Assembly (NCBI GenBank): GCA_944381325.1
Contig: CALWKS010000001.1
Span: forward strand, 1-64,000
From: an uncultured Christensenellaceae bacterium
GTDB lineage: Bacteria > Bacillota > Clostridia > Christensenellales > UBA3700
Direction of reading: 5' to 3'
DNA length: 64,000 nucleotides
Shown: positions 16,614-26,477 of the stretch, in pieces
Layout: each line of letters opens with the position of its first letter
How positions within the stretch are numbered: the first letter of the stretch is position 1
Notes under the pieces: model-generated
The model's database searches: none
What the model saw: only the letters and a program-made list of their open reading frames with translations
Told to the model about the DNA's origin: nothing
Translations under genes and position numbers: made by a program

Positions 16614-18443
16614 TTATTGCGCGTTTTCTTTTTTCATCTTTCCGATGAGTTTCATGCGCTGTTCTTTGCTGAGAATGGTTTTTCTCAGGCGGATATTCTG
16701 AGGGGTAACCTCGACGAGTTCGTCGTCCGCGATAAATTCAAGACACTGTTCAAGGCTCATTACGCGCGGAGAGACCAGCTTGAGCGCATCTTCGCTTCCG
16801 CTTGCACGGTTGTTGGTGAGCTGCTTCTTTTTGCACACGTTTACGACGAGGTCGTCTTCTCTCGAGTTTTCGCCCACGACCATGCCGGCATAAACGGGAA
16901 CGCCCGGCTTAAGGAACAGAGTAGAGCGTTCCTGAGCGTTGAAGAGTCCGTATGTTGTGGTAACGCCGTCTTCGAATGCAATTACAGATCCGCGGCTTCT
17001 TTCCTGAATGTCGCCCTTATAAGGCTCGTAGCCTTTGAATACGCTTGTTATAACGCCGAAGCCGCGCGTGTCGGTCAGCATTTCGCTGCGGTATCCGATA
17101 AGGCAGCGAGAAGGTATCGAGAATTCGAGTTTGATGCCTCCGCGGTCGTCGGGGAGCATTTCGACCAGTTCGCCTTTGCGCGCGCCCAGTTTGTTTATAA
17201 CGGTACCTGCGAAGGCTTCAGGGACTTCGACGACAACGGTTTCGATAGGCTCGCACTTTTCGCCGTTTATTTCCTTATATATTACTTTGGGGCGGGATAC
17301 CTGGAATTCGTATCCTTCGCGGCGCATGTTTTCTATGAGTATGGACAGATGCAATTCGCCTCTTCCGTATACTTTAAAACAATCGGGGCTGTCGGTTTCT
17401 TCAACGCGCATACTGACGTTGGTCTGAACTTCTCTGAAGAGTCTTGCGCGGAGATGGCGGCTTGTAACAAATTTGCCTTCTTTGCCTGCGAAAGGCGAGT
17501 TGTTGACCATGAACATCATGGAGAGAGTGGGCTCGTCTATTGCGACGAAGGGGAGCGGATCGGGCATATCGACGTCGCAGACGGTTTCTCCTATGTTGAG
17601 CTTTTCTACACCGCTGATGGCGATGATGTCGCCCACGCTTGCGCGGTCGCTCTCAACACGTTTCAAGCCTTCGAATTGATACATCTTTGCAATTTTTTCG
17701 TGCGATACAGTGCCGTCCGTATGGCAGATAGCGGCAAGCTGACCGCCTCTCATAGTGCCGCGGACGATTCTGCCTATGCCTATTCTGCCGACGTATTCGT
17801 CATAATCTATGTTGCAGATGATAGCCTGAAGTCCGTCGGTGTCGTCGCCTTGGGGAGCGGGGATCTCTGATAATATAGTATCGAGAAGAGGCTTCATGTC
17901 AGTACCCGTTTCGCCGGGGGTGAGGGTAGCCCAGCCTTGTTTGCCCGATGCGTAAACCGTTTTGAAATCCAGCTGATCGTCGTTTGCGCCCAGCTCGAAG
18001 AACAAATCGATTACCTGGTTAGCTATCTTGTCGAAATCACAACCTCTGTCCACCTTGTTTACGACGACAATAGGCTTTTTGTTGAGTCCGAGAGCCTTTT
18101 TGAGGACGTAACGGGTCTGAGGCATACAGCCTTCTACCGCGTCTACGAGAAGGATTACTCCGTCTACCATAGACAGGATGCGTTCAACCTCTCCGCCGAA
18201 ATCTGCGTGTCCCGGGGTGTCGATAATGTTGATTTTTGTGCCCTTGTAATGCACAGCGGTATTTTTTGCGAGAATGGTGATGCCGCGCTCTCTTTCGAGA
18301 TCGTTGTTGTCCATAACTCTGTCTGCAACCGCTTCGTTGGCGCGGAAAACGCCGTTTTGTTTCAGAAGCTGGTCGACCATAGTGGTTTTGCCGTGGTCGA
18401 CGTGAGCGATAATTGCAATGTTTCTTACGTCTGTTCTAATCAT
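16614..18443 (-). CDS. typA: Ribosome-associated GTPase TypA/BipA
   Basis: TypA is a translational GTPase related to EF-G that aids ribosome assembly and stress growth. The 609-residue protein begins [23 protein letters not shown], including the P-loop AHVDHGKT, then [12 protein letters not shown] (switch region), [12 protein letters not shown] and NKVD. Domains II, III, V and the TypA-specific C-terminus ending near residue 600 are all present. The ATG at 18443 is chosen over a longer frame because conservation starts there and AAGAAGG lies upstream. It is the last gene of a four-gene operon. A 417-codon open frame on the opposite strand is a shadow. Confidence 0.97.
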   Translation of the reverse strand: MIRTDVRNIAIIAHVDHGKTTMVDQLLKQNGVFRANEAVADRVMDNNDLERERGITILAKNTAVHYKGTKINIIDTPGHADFGGEVERILSMVDGVILLVDAVEGCMPQTRYVLKKALGLNKKPIVVVNKVDRGCDFDKIANQVIDLFFELGANDDQLDFKTVYASGKQGWATLTPGETGTDMKPLLDTILSEIPAPQGDDTDGLQAIICNIDYDEYVGRIGIGRIVRGTMRGGQLAAICHTDGTVSHEKIAKMYQFEGLKRVESDRASVGDIIAISGVEKLNIGETVCDVDMPDPLPFVAIDEPTLSMMFMVNNSPFAGKEGKFVTSRHLRARLFREVQTNVSMRVEETDSPDCFKVYGRGELHLSILIENMRREGYEFQVSRPKVIYKEINGEKCEPIETVVVEVPEAFAGTVINKLGARKGELVEMLPDDRGGIKLEFSIPSRCLIGYRSEMLTDTRGFGVITSVFKGYEPYKGDIQERSRGSVIAFEDGVTTTYGLFNAQERSTLFLKPGVPVYAGMVVGENSREDDLVVNVCKKKQLTNNRASGSEDALKLVSPRVMSLEQCLEFIADDELVEVTPQNIRLRKTILSKEQRMKLIGKMKKENAQ

Positions 18444-18454
18444 AAAAACCTTCT

Positions 18455-18922
18455 TTATATGTCTGTGAGCGTTACGAGTTTCGCGGCAAATCTGCCTTGA
18501 TGCGCGCTCATGTAACAATAATTACCCTGATAACCTATACTGCCGGGATTGATAAGCGTTACGTTGCTGTCCTTTACGATGACGGGGCAGTGCGTATGCC
18601 CGAAAATAGCCACGTCAGCGCTTTTTTCCATCGCGGCGTAAGCAAGGTTGAGATACCCTGACTTCACGCCGTAGTCGTGCCCGTGTGTGAGAAAGAATTT
18701 TACGCCGTCTATCTCGACTAATTCTTCGCGTCTGCCGCTTCTGAAATCGCAGTTGCCGAAAACGTAATGCAACTTTGAGCGGTAAGCGCCTGAGAGGAAT
18801 TGTATATCGCTGCCGCCGTCTCCGAGAAAAAATATATAGTCGGCTTCGTCGAGGACGGTAAGGAATTTTTCCGTCTTGGGGAGTCTGCCGTGAGAATCGG
18901 AAATGGCGACAATATTGCTCAT
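18455..18922 (-). CDS. YfcE/MJ0936-type metallophosphoesterase
   Basis: The 155-residue calcineurin-like phosphoesterase has the expected motif series: ISDSHG (metal D and H), GDGGSD, GNCD, THGHDYG and GHTH. The family hydrolyses phosphodiesters in vitro; the natural substrate is generally unknown. It overlaps rdgB by four bases (ATGA) and is 11 bases from typA. rdgB and this phosphoesterase are commonly paired in Clostridia. Confidence 0.9.
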   Translation of the reverse strand: MSNIVAISDSHGRLPKTEKFLTVLDEADYIFFLGDGGSDIQFLSGAYRSKLHYVFGNCDFRSGRREELVEIDGVKFFLTHGHDYGVKSGYLNLAYAAMEKSADVAIFGHTHCPVIVKDSNVTLINPGSIGYQGNYCYMSAHQGRFAAKLVTLTDI

Positions 18923-19512
18923 AACTTTTCTCTTAAAGCGGCGAGGGCACGCGCTCTGTGGCTTACGGTGTTTTTTTCTTCCATACTTGCTTCTGCAAAA
19001 GTTTTGCCTATCTCTTCGCAGTAGAAGAGGGGATCGTATCCGAAGCCGCCGTTGCCGCGGTATTCGTCAAGCACTTCGCCGTAAACTCTGCCTTCTCCGG
19101 AGATTTTTCTGCCGTCTGGCAGAACTGCCGCAACTACGCTTGCGAAATAAGCGCGGCGGTCTCTCGGGAATATGCTTTCTCTTTCATGCAGATTTTTTAG
19201 AAGAAGACGGTTGTTTTTGCCGTCGTCGCAAGGCTCACCCGCATAGCGTGCGGAATAAACGCCGGGAGCTCCTCCGAGAGCTTCTACGCAAAGTCCGCTG
19301 TCGTCTGCGAGAACGGCGTATTTTCCGTCCAGCATATCGAATATGGTCTGAGCTTTTATAAATGCGTTTTCTTCAAAAGTCGTGCCCGTTTCTTCTATGT
19401 CGGTACGGATATTCACTTCCTGAAGAGAGCAGACGTGCTCGAACTTATCTTTGAGCAGCGCGCGTATTTCATCGAGTTTGTGCGAATTGTTGCTGGCAAG
19501 TACAGCTATCAT
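18919..19512 (-). CDS. rdgB: XTP/dITP pyrophosphatase (HAM1/RdgB)
   Basis: It removes non-canonical purine nucleotides such as dITP and XTP from the nucleotide pool. The 197-residue protein begins MIAVLASNNSHKLDEI and contains TGTTFEENAFIKA, ADDSGLCVEALGGAPGVYSA and GFGYDPLF, the family signatures. The C-terminal MEEKNTVSHRARAL is also typical. It overlaps both neighbours by four bases, implying coupled translation. Confidence 0.95.
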   Translation of the reverse strand: MIAVLASNNSHKLDEIRALLKDKFEHVCSLQEVNIRTDIEETGTTFEENAFIKAQTIFDMLDGKYAVLADDSGLCVEALGGAPGVYSARYAGEPCDDGKNNRLLLKNLHERESIFPRDRRAYFASVVAAVLPDGRKISGEGRVYGEVLDEYRGNGGFGYDPLFYCEEIGKTFAEASMEEKNTVSHRARALAALREKL

Positions 19513-20003
19513 TTTTCTTCTTCTCCCAATACTTCTATAACCGCCTGAGAAGCGTGTTTTTTTATGTTTTTTGCTATTTCTTCAAAATATCTTTCGTTTA
19601 CGTTTACACGTACGAAGCGCGCCTGAATGCCCGACATTTCGTCTTTTACAACGCCGTTTTTATCGACCTTGTAATATACGAGAAAAATACGGTTATCCTT
19701 ACTGTAGCGGACGAGACACACGTCTTTGTAAGGAATGCCTGTGCAGGAGACGCCAAGAAAGCAGTACAGCTTTTTCTCGCCGAATATATAGCAGGACGCG
19801 AACGTAACGGACGCCATACAGACTTCTGCAAAAGCCATAATGCAGATCGCAAATATGTCGAGAGGGCGGTTGGTAGAGGTAAGATTCCCCACTTGCGCAA
19901 GCCTCAGACTGTTGACTGTAATGCAGGTTAGTGCTATAATCGTAACGATTGCAAAGAGCACGTAAATAAGCGCTTTTTGCTTGAAAGAGTAACGCTTTTT
20001 CAT
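19509..20003 (-). CDS. Small two-helix membrane protein, unknown function
   Basis: The 164-residue product (ATG at 20003) has two predicted membrane segments (about residues 10-30 and 50-75), followed by a soluble C-terminal domain of alternating strands that could resemble a bacterial PH-like domain. No family is recognised with confidence. It heads the rdgB-typA operon. A longer frame from 20039 would begin upstream of the best promoter. The ATG at 20003 lacks a Shine-Dalgarno and lies at the predicted transcription start, so it may be leaderless. Confidence 0.6.
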   Translation of the reverse strand: MKKRYSFKQKALIYVLFAIVTIIALTCITVNSLRLAQVGNLTSTNRPLDIFAICIMAFAEVCMASVTFASCYIFGEKKLYCFLGVSCTGIPYKDVCLVRYSKDNRIFLVYYKVDKNGVVKDEMSGIQARFVRVNVNERYFEEIAKNIKKHASQAVIEVLGEEEK

Positions 20004-20010
20004 AACGGAT

Positions 20011-20039
20011 ATTATATACAAAAAATATAAATAAGACAA
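20011..20039 (-). promoter_or_regulatory. Promoter of the typA operon
   Basis: On the minus strand TTGTCT (20034-20039) and TATAAT (20011-20016) are 17 bases apart. The expected transcription start is about 20004, one base before the proposed ATG. Confidence 0.65.
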
Positions 20040-20056
20040 GGGATTTATAGCAGTTT

Positions 20057-21031
20057 ATGCATTTTGAAAAAATTAAAGAGAGCGACAAAGCCCGTATAGA
20101 CGAAGTGCTTGCAAAGAGCGATTCTACGGGCAGCGAGTATTCTATGCTTTATCTCAGCGGCTGGGACTTTTTCGATTTTGACAGCATGACGATAGCCTTC
20201 GAGCAAGGGTATGTATTCATACGTTTCAGACCACATCTTCAGGCTGAAGACGAGGAATCCGACAGCCACGGCTGGATTTTCCTGCCGCCGCTTGCGCCCA
20301 AGGGCGAATTCGCAAAAGCGGTTGAACTTCTCAGGGAATACTGCGAGCAGTCGGGAGAAGAATTCTATATGTCTTCGTGCAGAAAGGAAGACGCGGAACT
20401 TCTGGATAAAAACGTTTACGAAATAGCGGACAAAACCGATTACCGCAACTATGCCGAATACCTCTACAACCCGCAGGATCTGATAGAACTGAAGGGTAAA
20501 AAATATCATTCGAAGCGCAACTTTATATCACGTTTTACCAACACGTATCAAGGAAAATACGTTTTCAGAACATATACTGAAAACGACCTCGAAGGTGTCT
20601 GCGCGCTGTTCAGCGAATGGATAAAAAGCAAGAGCTTCGACGACTATCACGACAGTATGGAAAGGCAGGAAAAAAGAGTCGTCAAACTTGCTCTCGAATA
20701 CTCTCTTGAGTACGACGATTTCTTTGCCGACGTTATGGAAGTCGACGGCAGAATAGTGGGCTTCGAAACGGGAGAACTTACCGCGTCAAACGTAGGGATA
20801 GTTCACCTGGAAAAAGGAAATATAGAGTATGACGGCATTTACCCGTCGCTGTGCCAGATGTTTGCGGCAAAGCATTTTTCGGGTGCAAGGTATATCAACA
20901 GACAGGAAGACATGGGGCTTGAAGGACTGAGGAAGTCTAAAGAAAGCTATCATCCGTGCGGATTTGTTGAAAAGAGAATAGTAAGGCTTGTCGGAGCGAA
21001 CGAAAGAGAAAGACAAGAACAGAATAAATAA
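20057..21031 (+). CDS. DUF2156 (GNAT-fold) protein
   Basis: The 324-residue protein matches DUF2156, a GNAT-related family that includes the lysyltransferase domain of MprF and many uncharacterised clostridial proteins. Seen here are an N-terminal half with YLSGWDFFDF and a C-terminal acyltransferase-like core with LKGKKYHSKRNFISRF and YINRQEDMGLEGLRKSKESY, the latter typical of the family. No membrane segment is present, so it is the soluble form. Aminoacyl transfer to lipid or peptide is possible but unproven. The start has no strong ribosome site. It runs divergently from the typA operon. Confidence 0.8.
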   Translation: MHFEKIKESDKARIDEVLAKSDSTGSEYSMLYLSGWDFFDFDSMTIAFEQGYVFIRFRPHLQAEDEESDSHGWIFLPPLAPKGEFAKAVELLREYCEQSGEEFYMSSCRKEDAELLDKNVYEIADKTDYRNYAEYLYNPQDLIELKGKKYHSKRNFISRFTNTYQGKYVFRTYTENDLEGVCALFSEWIKSKSFDDYHDSMERQEKRVVKLALEYSLEYDDFFADVMEVDGRIVGFETGELTASNVGIVHLEKGNIEYDGIYPSLCQMFAAKHFSGARYINRQEDMGLEGLRKSKESYHPCGFVEKRIVRLVGANERERQEQNK

Positions 21032-21066
21032 AGTTATAAACGGGCGCGTGCAAAGGTCGAAAAAAA

Positions 21067-21095
21067 TTGATTTTTGCGCGCGCTTGTAGTATTAT
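21067..21095 (+). promoter_or_regulatory. Promoter of the hydratase operon with GCGCGC spacer
   Basis: TTGATT (21067-21072) and TATTAT (21090-21095) are 17 bases apart. The spacer TTTGCGCGCGCTTGTAG differs at only one position from that of the glyA promoter at 57501-57529. Confidence 0.7.
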
Positions 21096-21126
21096 AGACT
21101 CAACGATTTTATAAAAGAGGTCAAAA

Positions 21127-23391
21127 ATGATTAAAACCTATTCAAAAGGAATGTACTACGTAGACGGCAAGTTTATCGACGAAAATCAGCTCAAGGCTTA
21201 CAATTTCAGCGAAGACGCGCTTGCCGACGCTTATAAAGGCACGATGGCTTATTCCATTCTCAGCGCGCATAACACCGCGGGAGAAACGAAAAAAGGCGAT
21301 CTGCTCAGACTGCGTTTCGACGCGCTCGCTTCTCACGATATAACCTACGTCGGAATAATCCAGACTGCAAAGGCAAGCGGACTCAAAGAGTTCCCCATTC
21401 CTTACGTTCTGACCAACTGCCACAACTCGCTCTGCGCGGTAGGCGGCACGATAAACGAGGACGACCATGTTTTCGGTCTTTCTGCGGCTAAAAAATACGG
21501 CGGTATTTTTGTGCCTCCTCATCAGGCGGTTATCCATACTTATATGAGAGAGTGCATGAGCGGATGCGGCAAGATGATCCTGGGCAGTGACTCTCACACA
21601 CGTTACGGTGCGCTGGGTACAATGGCTGTTGGCGAGGGCGGACCCGAACTCGTAAAACAGCTTCTTTGCCGTACTTACGACATAAAGTATCCCGACGTTG
21701 TCGCAATCAACCTCAAGGGCAAGCCGCGCCGCGGCGTAGGTCCGCAGGATATCGCGCTTGCGATAATAGGAGAGGTGTTTGCAAGCGGCTTTGTAAAGAA
21801 TAAGGTCATGGAATTCGTCGGCGAAGGCGTAAAGTCTCTTCCCGTTGAATACAGAAACGGCATTGACGTTATGACGACGGAGACGACCTGCCTTTCAAGT
21901 ATATGGCGCACGGACGACGAAGAAATCAAGAATTATTATGCCGTCAGAGGCAGACTGAACGATTACAAAGAGATCAAGCCCGCGCCGCTCGCTTATTACG
22001 ACGCGGTGGTAGAAGTCGATCTGTCAAAGGCCGAGCCCAAGATAGCGCTTCCTTTCCACCCCAGCAACGTTTATAACCTCAAGGACGTTATCGAAAATCC
22101 TTACGACATTCTTTCAGAGGCTGAAAAGAAGGGCAACGAACTTCTCGGAAGCAAGAACGTAAAATTCAGACTTACCGACAAGATCAAGGACGGCAAGGTA
22201 ATTGTTCAGCAGGGTATCATTGCAGGCTGTGCAGGCGGTACTTACGACAATATTTACGAGGCAAGCAGCATTCTTGCCGACGCTTCGACGGGCAACGACG
22301 CGTTCACGCTCAGCATATATCCGTCTTCAACTCCCGTGTTCTACGACCTTCTGAAGAAAGGTGCGATAGAAAAACTCGTCGATGCAGGCGTAAACGTAAA
22401 GACGGCGTTCTGCGGACCTTGTTTCGGTGCTGGCGACGTGCCCAACAACAATGCGCTCAGCATAAGACACACCACGAGAAACTTCGAGTCCAGAGAGGGA
22501 AGCAAGCCGGGTAACAACCAGATAGCTTCAGTAGCTCTCATGGACGCGAGAAGCATTGCCGCTACCGCGAAGAACGGCGGCGTGCTGACTGCGGCAACTG
22601 ATATAGATTATGACGACAGCATTCCGTCATTCGATTACGACAGCCGCATTTACGAGAGAAGAATTTACAACGGCTGGGGCAAGGCTCAGCCTGAAAACGA
22701 ATTGCATTACGGACCCAACATCAAAGACTGGCCGCCCGTTATCGCACTTACAGACAACATTCTGATAAAACTTGCGGCGGTCATCAACGATCCCGTTACC
22801 ACTACAGACGAACTCATTCCTTCAGGCGAGACCTCGAGCTACAGAAGCAATCCGCTCAAACTTGCCGAGTTTGCTTTGTCGAGAAAAGTGCCTGAATACG
22901 TAGGCAGAGCAAAGGCGATAGCTTCTCAGCAGAAAGAACTCGAAGGCGGAAAGCTTCCCGAAGAATATGCAAAGGCGCTTGAAAGCGCGGGCGTAACGCT
23001 TAAAGGAAGCGTATCGATAGGCAGCGGCGTTTACGCTGTAAAGCCTGGCGACGGAAGCGCGAGAGAACAGGCGGCAAGCTGTCAGAGAGTTCTCGGCGGA
23101 AGCTGCAATATCGCAAAAGAATATGCTACAAAGAGATACCGCAGCAACCTTATCAACTGGGGTATGATACCTTTCCTCAGCGAAGAGAAATATTCTGACG
23201 GAGAGATAATCATAGTTCAGGGAGTTAAGGAAGCGATCGAAAAAGGCGAGACTACTTTTGCCTCAAAAGCAGTTGCTGACGGCAAAGTAAGGGATATTAC
23301 TCTGAGAATAGATCCTCTAACCGCAGACGAGCGCGACATCATCGCAGACGGCTGTCTGATGAACTATTACAAGAACAGAAACAATGGATAA
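21127..23391 (+). CDS. Aconitase-family hydratase (YbhJ-like)
   Basis: This 754-residue protein has the aconitase architecture: a large Fe-S domain and a C-terminal swivel domain. The cluster ligands are present as C368 ([10 protein letters not shown]) and C429/C432 (CGPCFGAGD). [19 protein letters not shown] and NWGMIPF are family motifs. Length and overall pattern fit the YbhJ-like 'hydratase' group better than AcnA (about 890) or LeuC (about 470). The exact substrate is unknown. AGAGG precedes the start by seven bases. The stop overlaps the next gene by eight bases. The downstream genes serve folate and cofactor metabolism, giving no clear clue. Confidence 0.85.
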   Translation: MIKTYSKGMYYVDGKFIDENQLKAYNFSEDALADAYKGTMAYSILSAHNTAGETKKGDLLRLRFDALASHDITYVGIIQTAKASGLKEFPIPYVLTNCHNSLCAVGGTINEDDHVFGLSAAKKYGGIFVPPHQAVIHTYMRECMSGCGKMILGSDSHTRYGALGTMAVGEGGPELVKQLLCRTYDIKYPDVVAINLKGKPRRGVGPQDIALAIIGEVFASGFVKNKVMEFVGEGVKSLPVEYRNGIDVMTTETTCLSSIWRTDDEEIKNYYAVRGRLNDYKEIKPAPLAYYDAVVEVDLSKAEPKIALPFHPSNVYNLKDVIENPYDILSEAEKKGNELLGSKNVKFRLTDKIKDGKVIVQQGIIAGCAGGTYDNIYEASSILADASTGNDAFTLSIYPSSTPVFYDLLKKGAIEKLVDAGVNVKTAFCGPCFGAGDVPNNNALSIRHTTRNFESREGSKPGNNQIASVALMDARSIAATAKNGGVLTAATDIDYDDSIPSFDYDSRIYERRIYNGWGKAQPENELHYGPNIKDWPPVIALTDNILIKLAAVINDPVTTTDELIPSGETSSYRSNPLKLAEFALSRKVPEYVGRAKAIASQQKELEGGKLPEEYAKALESAGVTLKGSVSIGSGVYAVKPGDGSAREQAASCQRVLGGSCNIAKEYATKRYRSNLINWGMIPFLSEEKYSDGEIIIVQGVKEAIEKGETTFASKAVADGKVRDITLRIDPLTADERDIIADGCLMNYYKNRNNG

Positions 23392-23920
23392 AAAGTCGCT
23401 CAGAAAGAGCGTTTCGGCGCGGATAAAGGCTATGACCGCGGACGAAAAAAAGGCTGAAAGCGATAAGGTCGCTGCAAAAGTTTTGAATCTCGGTTTAAAA
23501 GGCAGGAAGATATTCATATACAACGCTTTGCCCGACGAGGTCGAAACAAAAGATCTTATTGCGGCTCTTGCAGCCGACAACGATATCTATCTGCCTGTGG
23601 TTGACGGAGAAGATATGCTGCTGGCAAGATACGGCGAAGAACTGAGCGAAGGAGCTTACGGCATTTACGAGCCTGACGGCAAAAGATATTTTGCAGAAGA
23701 AATTGCTCCCGACGTATGCATAACCCCTTTGCGCGCGTTTGACGCAAAGCTGAACAGACTTGGCAGAGGAAAGGGCTATTACGACAGATTCTTTGCGGCG
23801 GCAGAATGTAAGAAGATCGCAATCGCTTTCGACTGCCAGAAGGCTGATGAAATACCTACCGACGCACACGATATAAAAATGGACGCGGTGATAACTGCAT
23901 CGGAGACTTATCTTAAATGA
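23384..23920 (+). CDS. 5-formyltetrahydrofolate cyclo-ligase
   Basis: The enzyme uses ATP to convert 5-formyl-THF to 5,10-methenyl-THF. The 178-residue protein shows [12 protein letters not shown] at the start, YLPVV, and the family signature [14 protein letters not shown] near residues 124-137. It overlaps the hydratase gene by eight bases and the next gene by four (ATGA), so the three are one operon. Confidence 0.93.
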   Translation: MDKKSLRKSVSARIKAMTADEKKAESDKVAAKVLNLGLKGRKIFIYNALPDEVETKDLIAALAADNDIYLPVVDGEDMLLARYGEELSEGAYGIYEPDGKRYFAEEIAPDVCITPLRAFDAKLNRLGRGKGYYDRFFAAAECKKIAIAFDCQKADEIPTDAHDIKMDAVITASETYLK

Positions 23921-24948
23921 GAATAATAACGGGAAAATACAGGGGCAGAAAGATAATTCCGCCTGAGGGCAGCGACGAGATAAGACCCACTTCGGATATG
24001 GCGAGGGAGGGTATATTCAACGTTCTGCAAGGTTACGTCGACGGATGCAGATTTATCGATCTTTTTGCAGGAAGCGGAGCTATGGGCATAGAAGCGCTCA
24101 GCCGCGGAGCTGAAGAGGTGCTGTTCTGCGATACGGGCAGACAGAGTATGCAGCTTCTGAAAAAGAATCTTCAGGGGATAAGCGATAAATATTCAGTCAC
24201 TTCGCGCGATTTCCGCGACGCTCTGAGATCAGCAAAAGGCAAATGGGATTATATTTTCTGCGATCCGCCGTATAAATGCGACTATATCGGCGACGTTGCC
24301 GCGATAGTTGCTGAAAGAGAACTGCTCACAGAAGACGGACTTATAATATATGAGCACGACAACGACTTCAAGCCTTCTGTTCCTAAAGGATTCAACTGTG
24401 AAAAATCGAGAAAATACGGCAGGGCAACCGTTGAGTTTTACAGCCGTAAAAAGAGCGTCTGCGCTGTAACCGGCAGCTTCGATCCGTTCACAAAAGGACA
24501 CAGATTCGTTGTCGAAAAAGCTCTCGAACAGTTCGACAAAGCGGTCGTGGTTGTCGCGGTCAATCCTGACAAGAAAAGGCTTTTCTCTCTTGACGAAAGC
24601 ATAGAGATAGCAAAATCTTCTCTTGCGGACCTGGGAGACAAAGTCGAAGTGGACGTATGTTACGGTATGGTTGCGGATTACTGCAACGGTCGAGGCATAA
24701 AGGCGATAGTGAGAGGATACAGGAACGCGCGCGACTTCGAATACGAAAAAGAGATGAGCGATTACAACTTTCAAAGGGGCGGCGTGGTTACCCTTCTTGT
24801 GGAAGCGGAGGGAGAAACTCGCAATATAAGCGCTACGAGGATACGCGAAACTCTTATAAACAACGCGCCCGAATACGACGATCTGTGCGAAAGCGCCGTC
24901 GTCGAGGTGAAAGACATTATGAAAAACAAAACCAATGAGGAGAAATAA
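23917..24948 (+). CDS. RsmD-CoaD fusion protein
   Basis: This single 343-codon frame joins two enzymes normally encoded by adjacent genes. Residues 1 to about 178 are RsmD, the 16S rRNA m2G966 methyltransferase: ITGKYRGRKI, DLFAGSGAMGIEALSRGA (48-65) and DPPY (116-119). Residues about 181-340 are phosphopantetheine adenylyltransferase (CoaD): TGSFDPFTKGH (185-195), RGYRNARDFEYE, and ISATRIRE in place of the usual ISSS-type motif. Both active sites look intact. No stop codon or internal start with a ribosome site is visible at the junction. It starts four bases inside the cycloligase gene. Confidence 0.88.
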   Translation: MRIITGKYRGRKIIPPEGSDEIRPTSDMAREGIFNVLQGYVDGCRFIDLFAGSGAMGIEALSRGAEEVLFCDTGRQSMQLLKKNLQGISDKYSVTSRDFRDALRSAKGKWDYIFCDPPYKCDYIGDVAAIVAERELLTEDGLIIYEHDNDFKPSVPKGFNCEKSRKYGRATVEFYSRKKSVCAVTGSFDPFTKGHRFVVEKALEQFDKAVVVVAVNPDKKRLFSLDESIEIAKSSLADLGDKVEVDVCYGMVADYCNGRGIKAIVRGYRNARDFEYEKEMSDYNFQRGGVVTLLVEAEGETRNISATRIRETLINNAPEYDDLCESAVVEVKDIMKNKTNEEK

Positions 24949-24950
24949 CT

Positions 24951-25421
24951 ATGGATCTGGAGATTGAAAGACTGCTTGACAAGCTGGAAGAGGAGATACG
25001 CATAGGAAAGAAATCCATGTTTTCAGGAGGCAAGACCAGTATCGACGATATAAAATGTCTGTCCATAATAGGGCAGATAAGAAGCGCGCTTCCGACCGCG
25101 ATAACTGAGGCGAGAGTCGTTCTGCAGGACAGCAACAATATTATAGAGCAGGCAAACCTTCGCGCCAACGATATCGTTACGAAGGCTCAGCGCGATGCCA
25201 ACGCTATGCTTTCTGAAAACAACATAATCGCGCAGGCTCAGCACGAAGCCGACCGCATCGTAGGTATGGCGCGTCAGGAAGCGGACGCTATCAGAAACGA
25301 AAGTTTCGCAAGTATATACGATTTGTTCAATAATACAGAAAGAGAGCTCAGACACTCTTTAGAGTTGCTTATAAGCAGTAAAAACGAGCTGTCCAACGCG
25401 ATGAACAGCCGCAGACGCTAA
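24951..25421 (+). CDS. Coiled-coil protein with ATPase-subunit-like helix
   Basis: The 156-residue protein is almost entirely helical with alanine- and charge-rich heptads (RANDIVTKAQRDANAML, then AQHEADRIVGMARQEADAI), like V-type ATPase G/E subunits or DivIVA-type proteins. Comparable proteins follow coaD in other Clostridia and are sometimes annotated as ATPase. No catalytic motif is present. It starts two bases after the fusion gene, and its stop overlaps the convergent ylbJ stop by four bases. Confidence 0.65.
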   Translation: MDLEIERLLDKLEEEIRIGKKSMFSGGKTSIDDIKCLSIIGQIRSALPTAITEARVVLQDSNNIIEQANLRANDIVTKAQRDANAMLSENNIIAQAQHEADRIVGMARQEADAIRNESFASIYDLFNNTERELRHSLELLISSKNELSNAMNSRRR

Positions 25422-26422
25422 AGAGCAAGAGAGACTAGAAGCGCAAGCGCGAAGGATATGACCGCCTGCGTGGTTTTGGTTGCAAGATAATATAGAGGAC
25501 GGATCTTGCAGTTGCTGAGAAAAGTCAGCGATTGCAGGCTTACCGATAATCCGCCGAAGGAGAGCAGTCCCGCCACTACAGGCAGGGCTGTTTTTATTTG
25601 CGCTCCGCTTTCTGCGATACTCTGACAGCCGCGAGTTATCTCTATGAGACCGAGCACTGTTCCGTGCGCCATTTCTGGATTCCAGCCGACGGCGGAATAA
25701 AGCGCAGAAAGAGGTTCTGACAGAGCGCCGACAGCGCCGATATCGGTAAGCACGTCTGCGATCATACTGAAAATCGCTATATATCCGCCTACGATAAAAA
25801 GGCTGGTAAGCGCGCTTGTCATAGACTTTCCGAGCAGGTCGTCGAAGTCAGGCGGAGTGCGCACGAGTTCAGCGTAATCCTTTGCTTTTTTCTTGCTTAT
25901 CCTGAAAATAAATCCGTTTAAAAGCGAGGCGACGAAGTGTATAGCCATAAGCAGGTAGCCGAATGCCGCGCTGTCGAACATCACCGTTCCCACAGTGCCG
26001 ACGATAAAAAGAGGACCTGACGTTGACGTGAAAGAGCTTATCGCTTTTGCCTGTCTGCGGTCGATTATGCCTGCTCCGTACAGATCGCTGAGAAGTCTGC
26101 TTCCGACAGGATATCCGCTTATCGCGCTCATAAAAAAGACGTAACCGCCCACAGACGGGCAGTTGTAAAGTTTAGCGATAGGCTTTTTTAGCGCGTCGCC
26201 CAGGATCTGAGCAGTGCCGACAGAAGTAAGGATACGCGTGAAAAAGAAGAAAGGAAAGAGCGCGGGCGCGACGCTTGTGGCAAAAAGCAGCATGCCGTTG
26301 TAAACGCTGGCAATGTAGCGCTTGGGGTCTGCAACAAGACAGATCACGAAAAAACCTACCAGAACGGCTACGGTTGTCGCCATGCGGCGCTTGCGTTTGT
26401 CGAGAGCTTTAGTGAAGTCCAT
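25418..26422 (-). CDS. ylbJ: Sporulation membrane protein YlbJ-like
   Basis: YlbJ is a polytopic membrane protein of the nucleoside-recognition (Gate) family needed for spore cortex formation in Bacillus. The 334-residue product has about eight membrane segments. It carries family-type motifs such as LFPFFFFTRIL, SAISGYPVGSRLLSDLY and FTSTSGPLFIVGTVG. It is next to tmcAL (ylbM) as ylbJ and ylbM are in Bacillus. Its stop overlaps that of the convergent upstream neighbour. A terminator-like hairpin lies between tmcAL and its start, so it probably has separate control. Confidence 0.8.
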   Translation of the reverse strand: MDFTKALDKRKRRMATTVAVLVGFFVICLVADPKRYIASVYNGMLLFATSVAPALFPFFFFTRILTSVGTAQILGDALKKPIAKLYNCPSVGGYVFFMSAISGYPVGSRLLSDLYGAGIIDRRQAKAISSFTSTSGPLFIVGTVGTVMFDSAAFGYLLMAIHFVASLLNGFIFRISKKKAKDYAELVRTPPDFDDLLGKSMTSALTSLFIVGGYIAIFSMIADVLTDIGAVGALSEPLSALYSAVGWNPEMAHGTVLGLIEITRGCQSIAESGAQIKTALPVVAGLLSFGGLSVSLQSLTFLSNCKIRPLYYLATKTTQAVISFALALLVSLAL

Positions 26423-26445
26423 ATCAGAATTTATGCGCGCGTGAG

Positions 26446-26477
26446 AGAAAAAAGAACGCAGGCGATCTGCTTGCGTT
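26446..26477 (-). terminator. Intrinsic terminator between tmcAL and ylbJ
   Basis: On the minus strand a nine-pair stem (outer AACGCA/TGCGTT, five-base loop) is followed by a T-run. It could end the tmcAL transcript. A TATAAT box (26489-26494 on the minus strand) lies upstream of it, so it may instead attenuate ylbJ transcription. Confidence 0.75.

Noticed and set aside
16617-17870. 417-codon open frame opposite typA
   Set aside because: It lies wholly antisense to a complete typA gene, has no ribosome site, and its product has no recognisable motif; it follows from typA codon bias.
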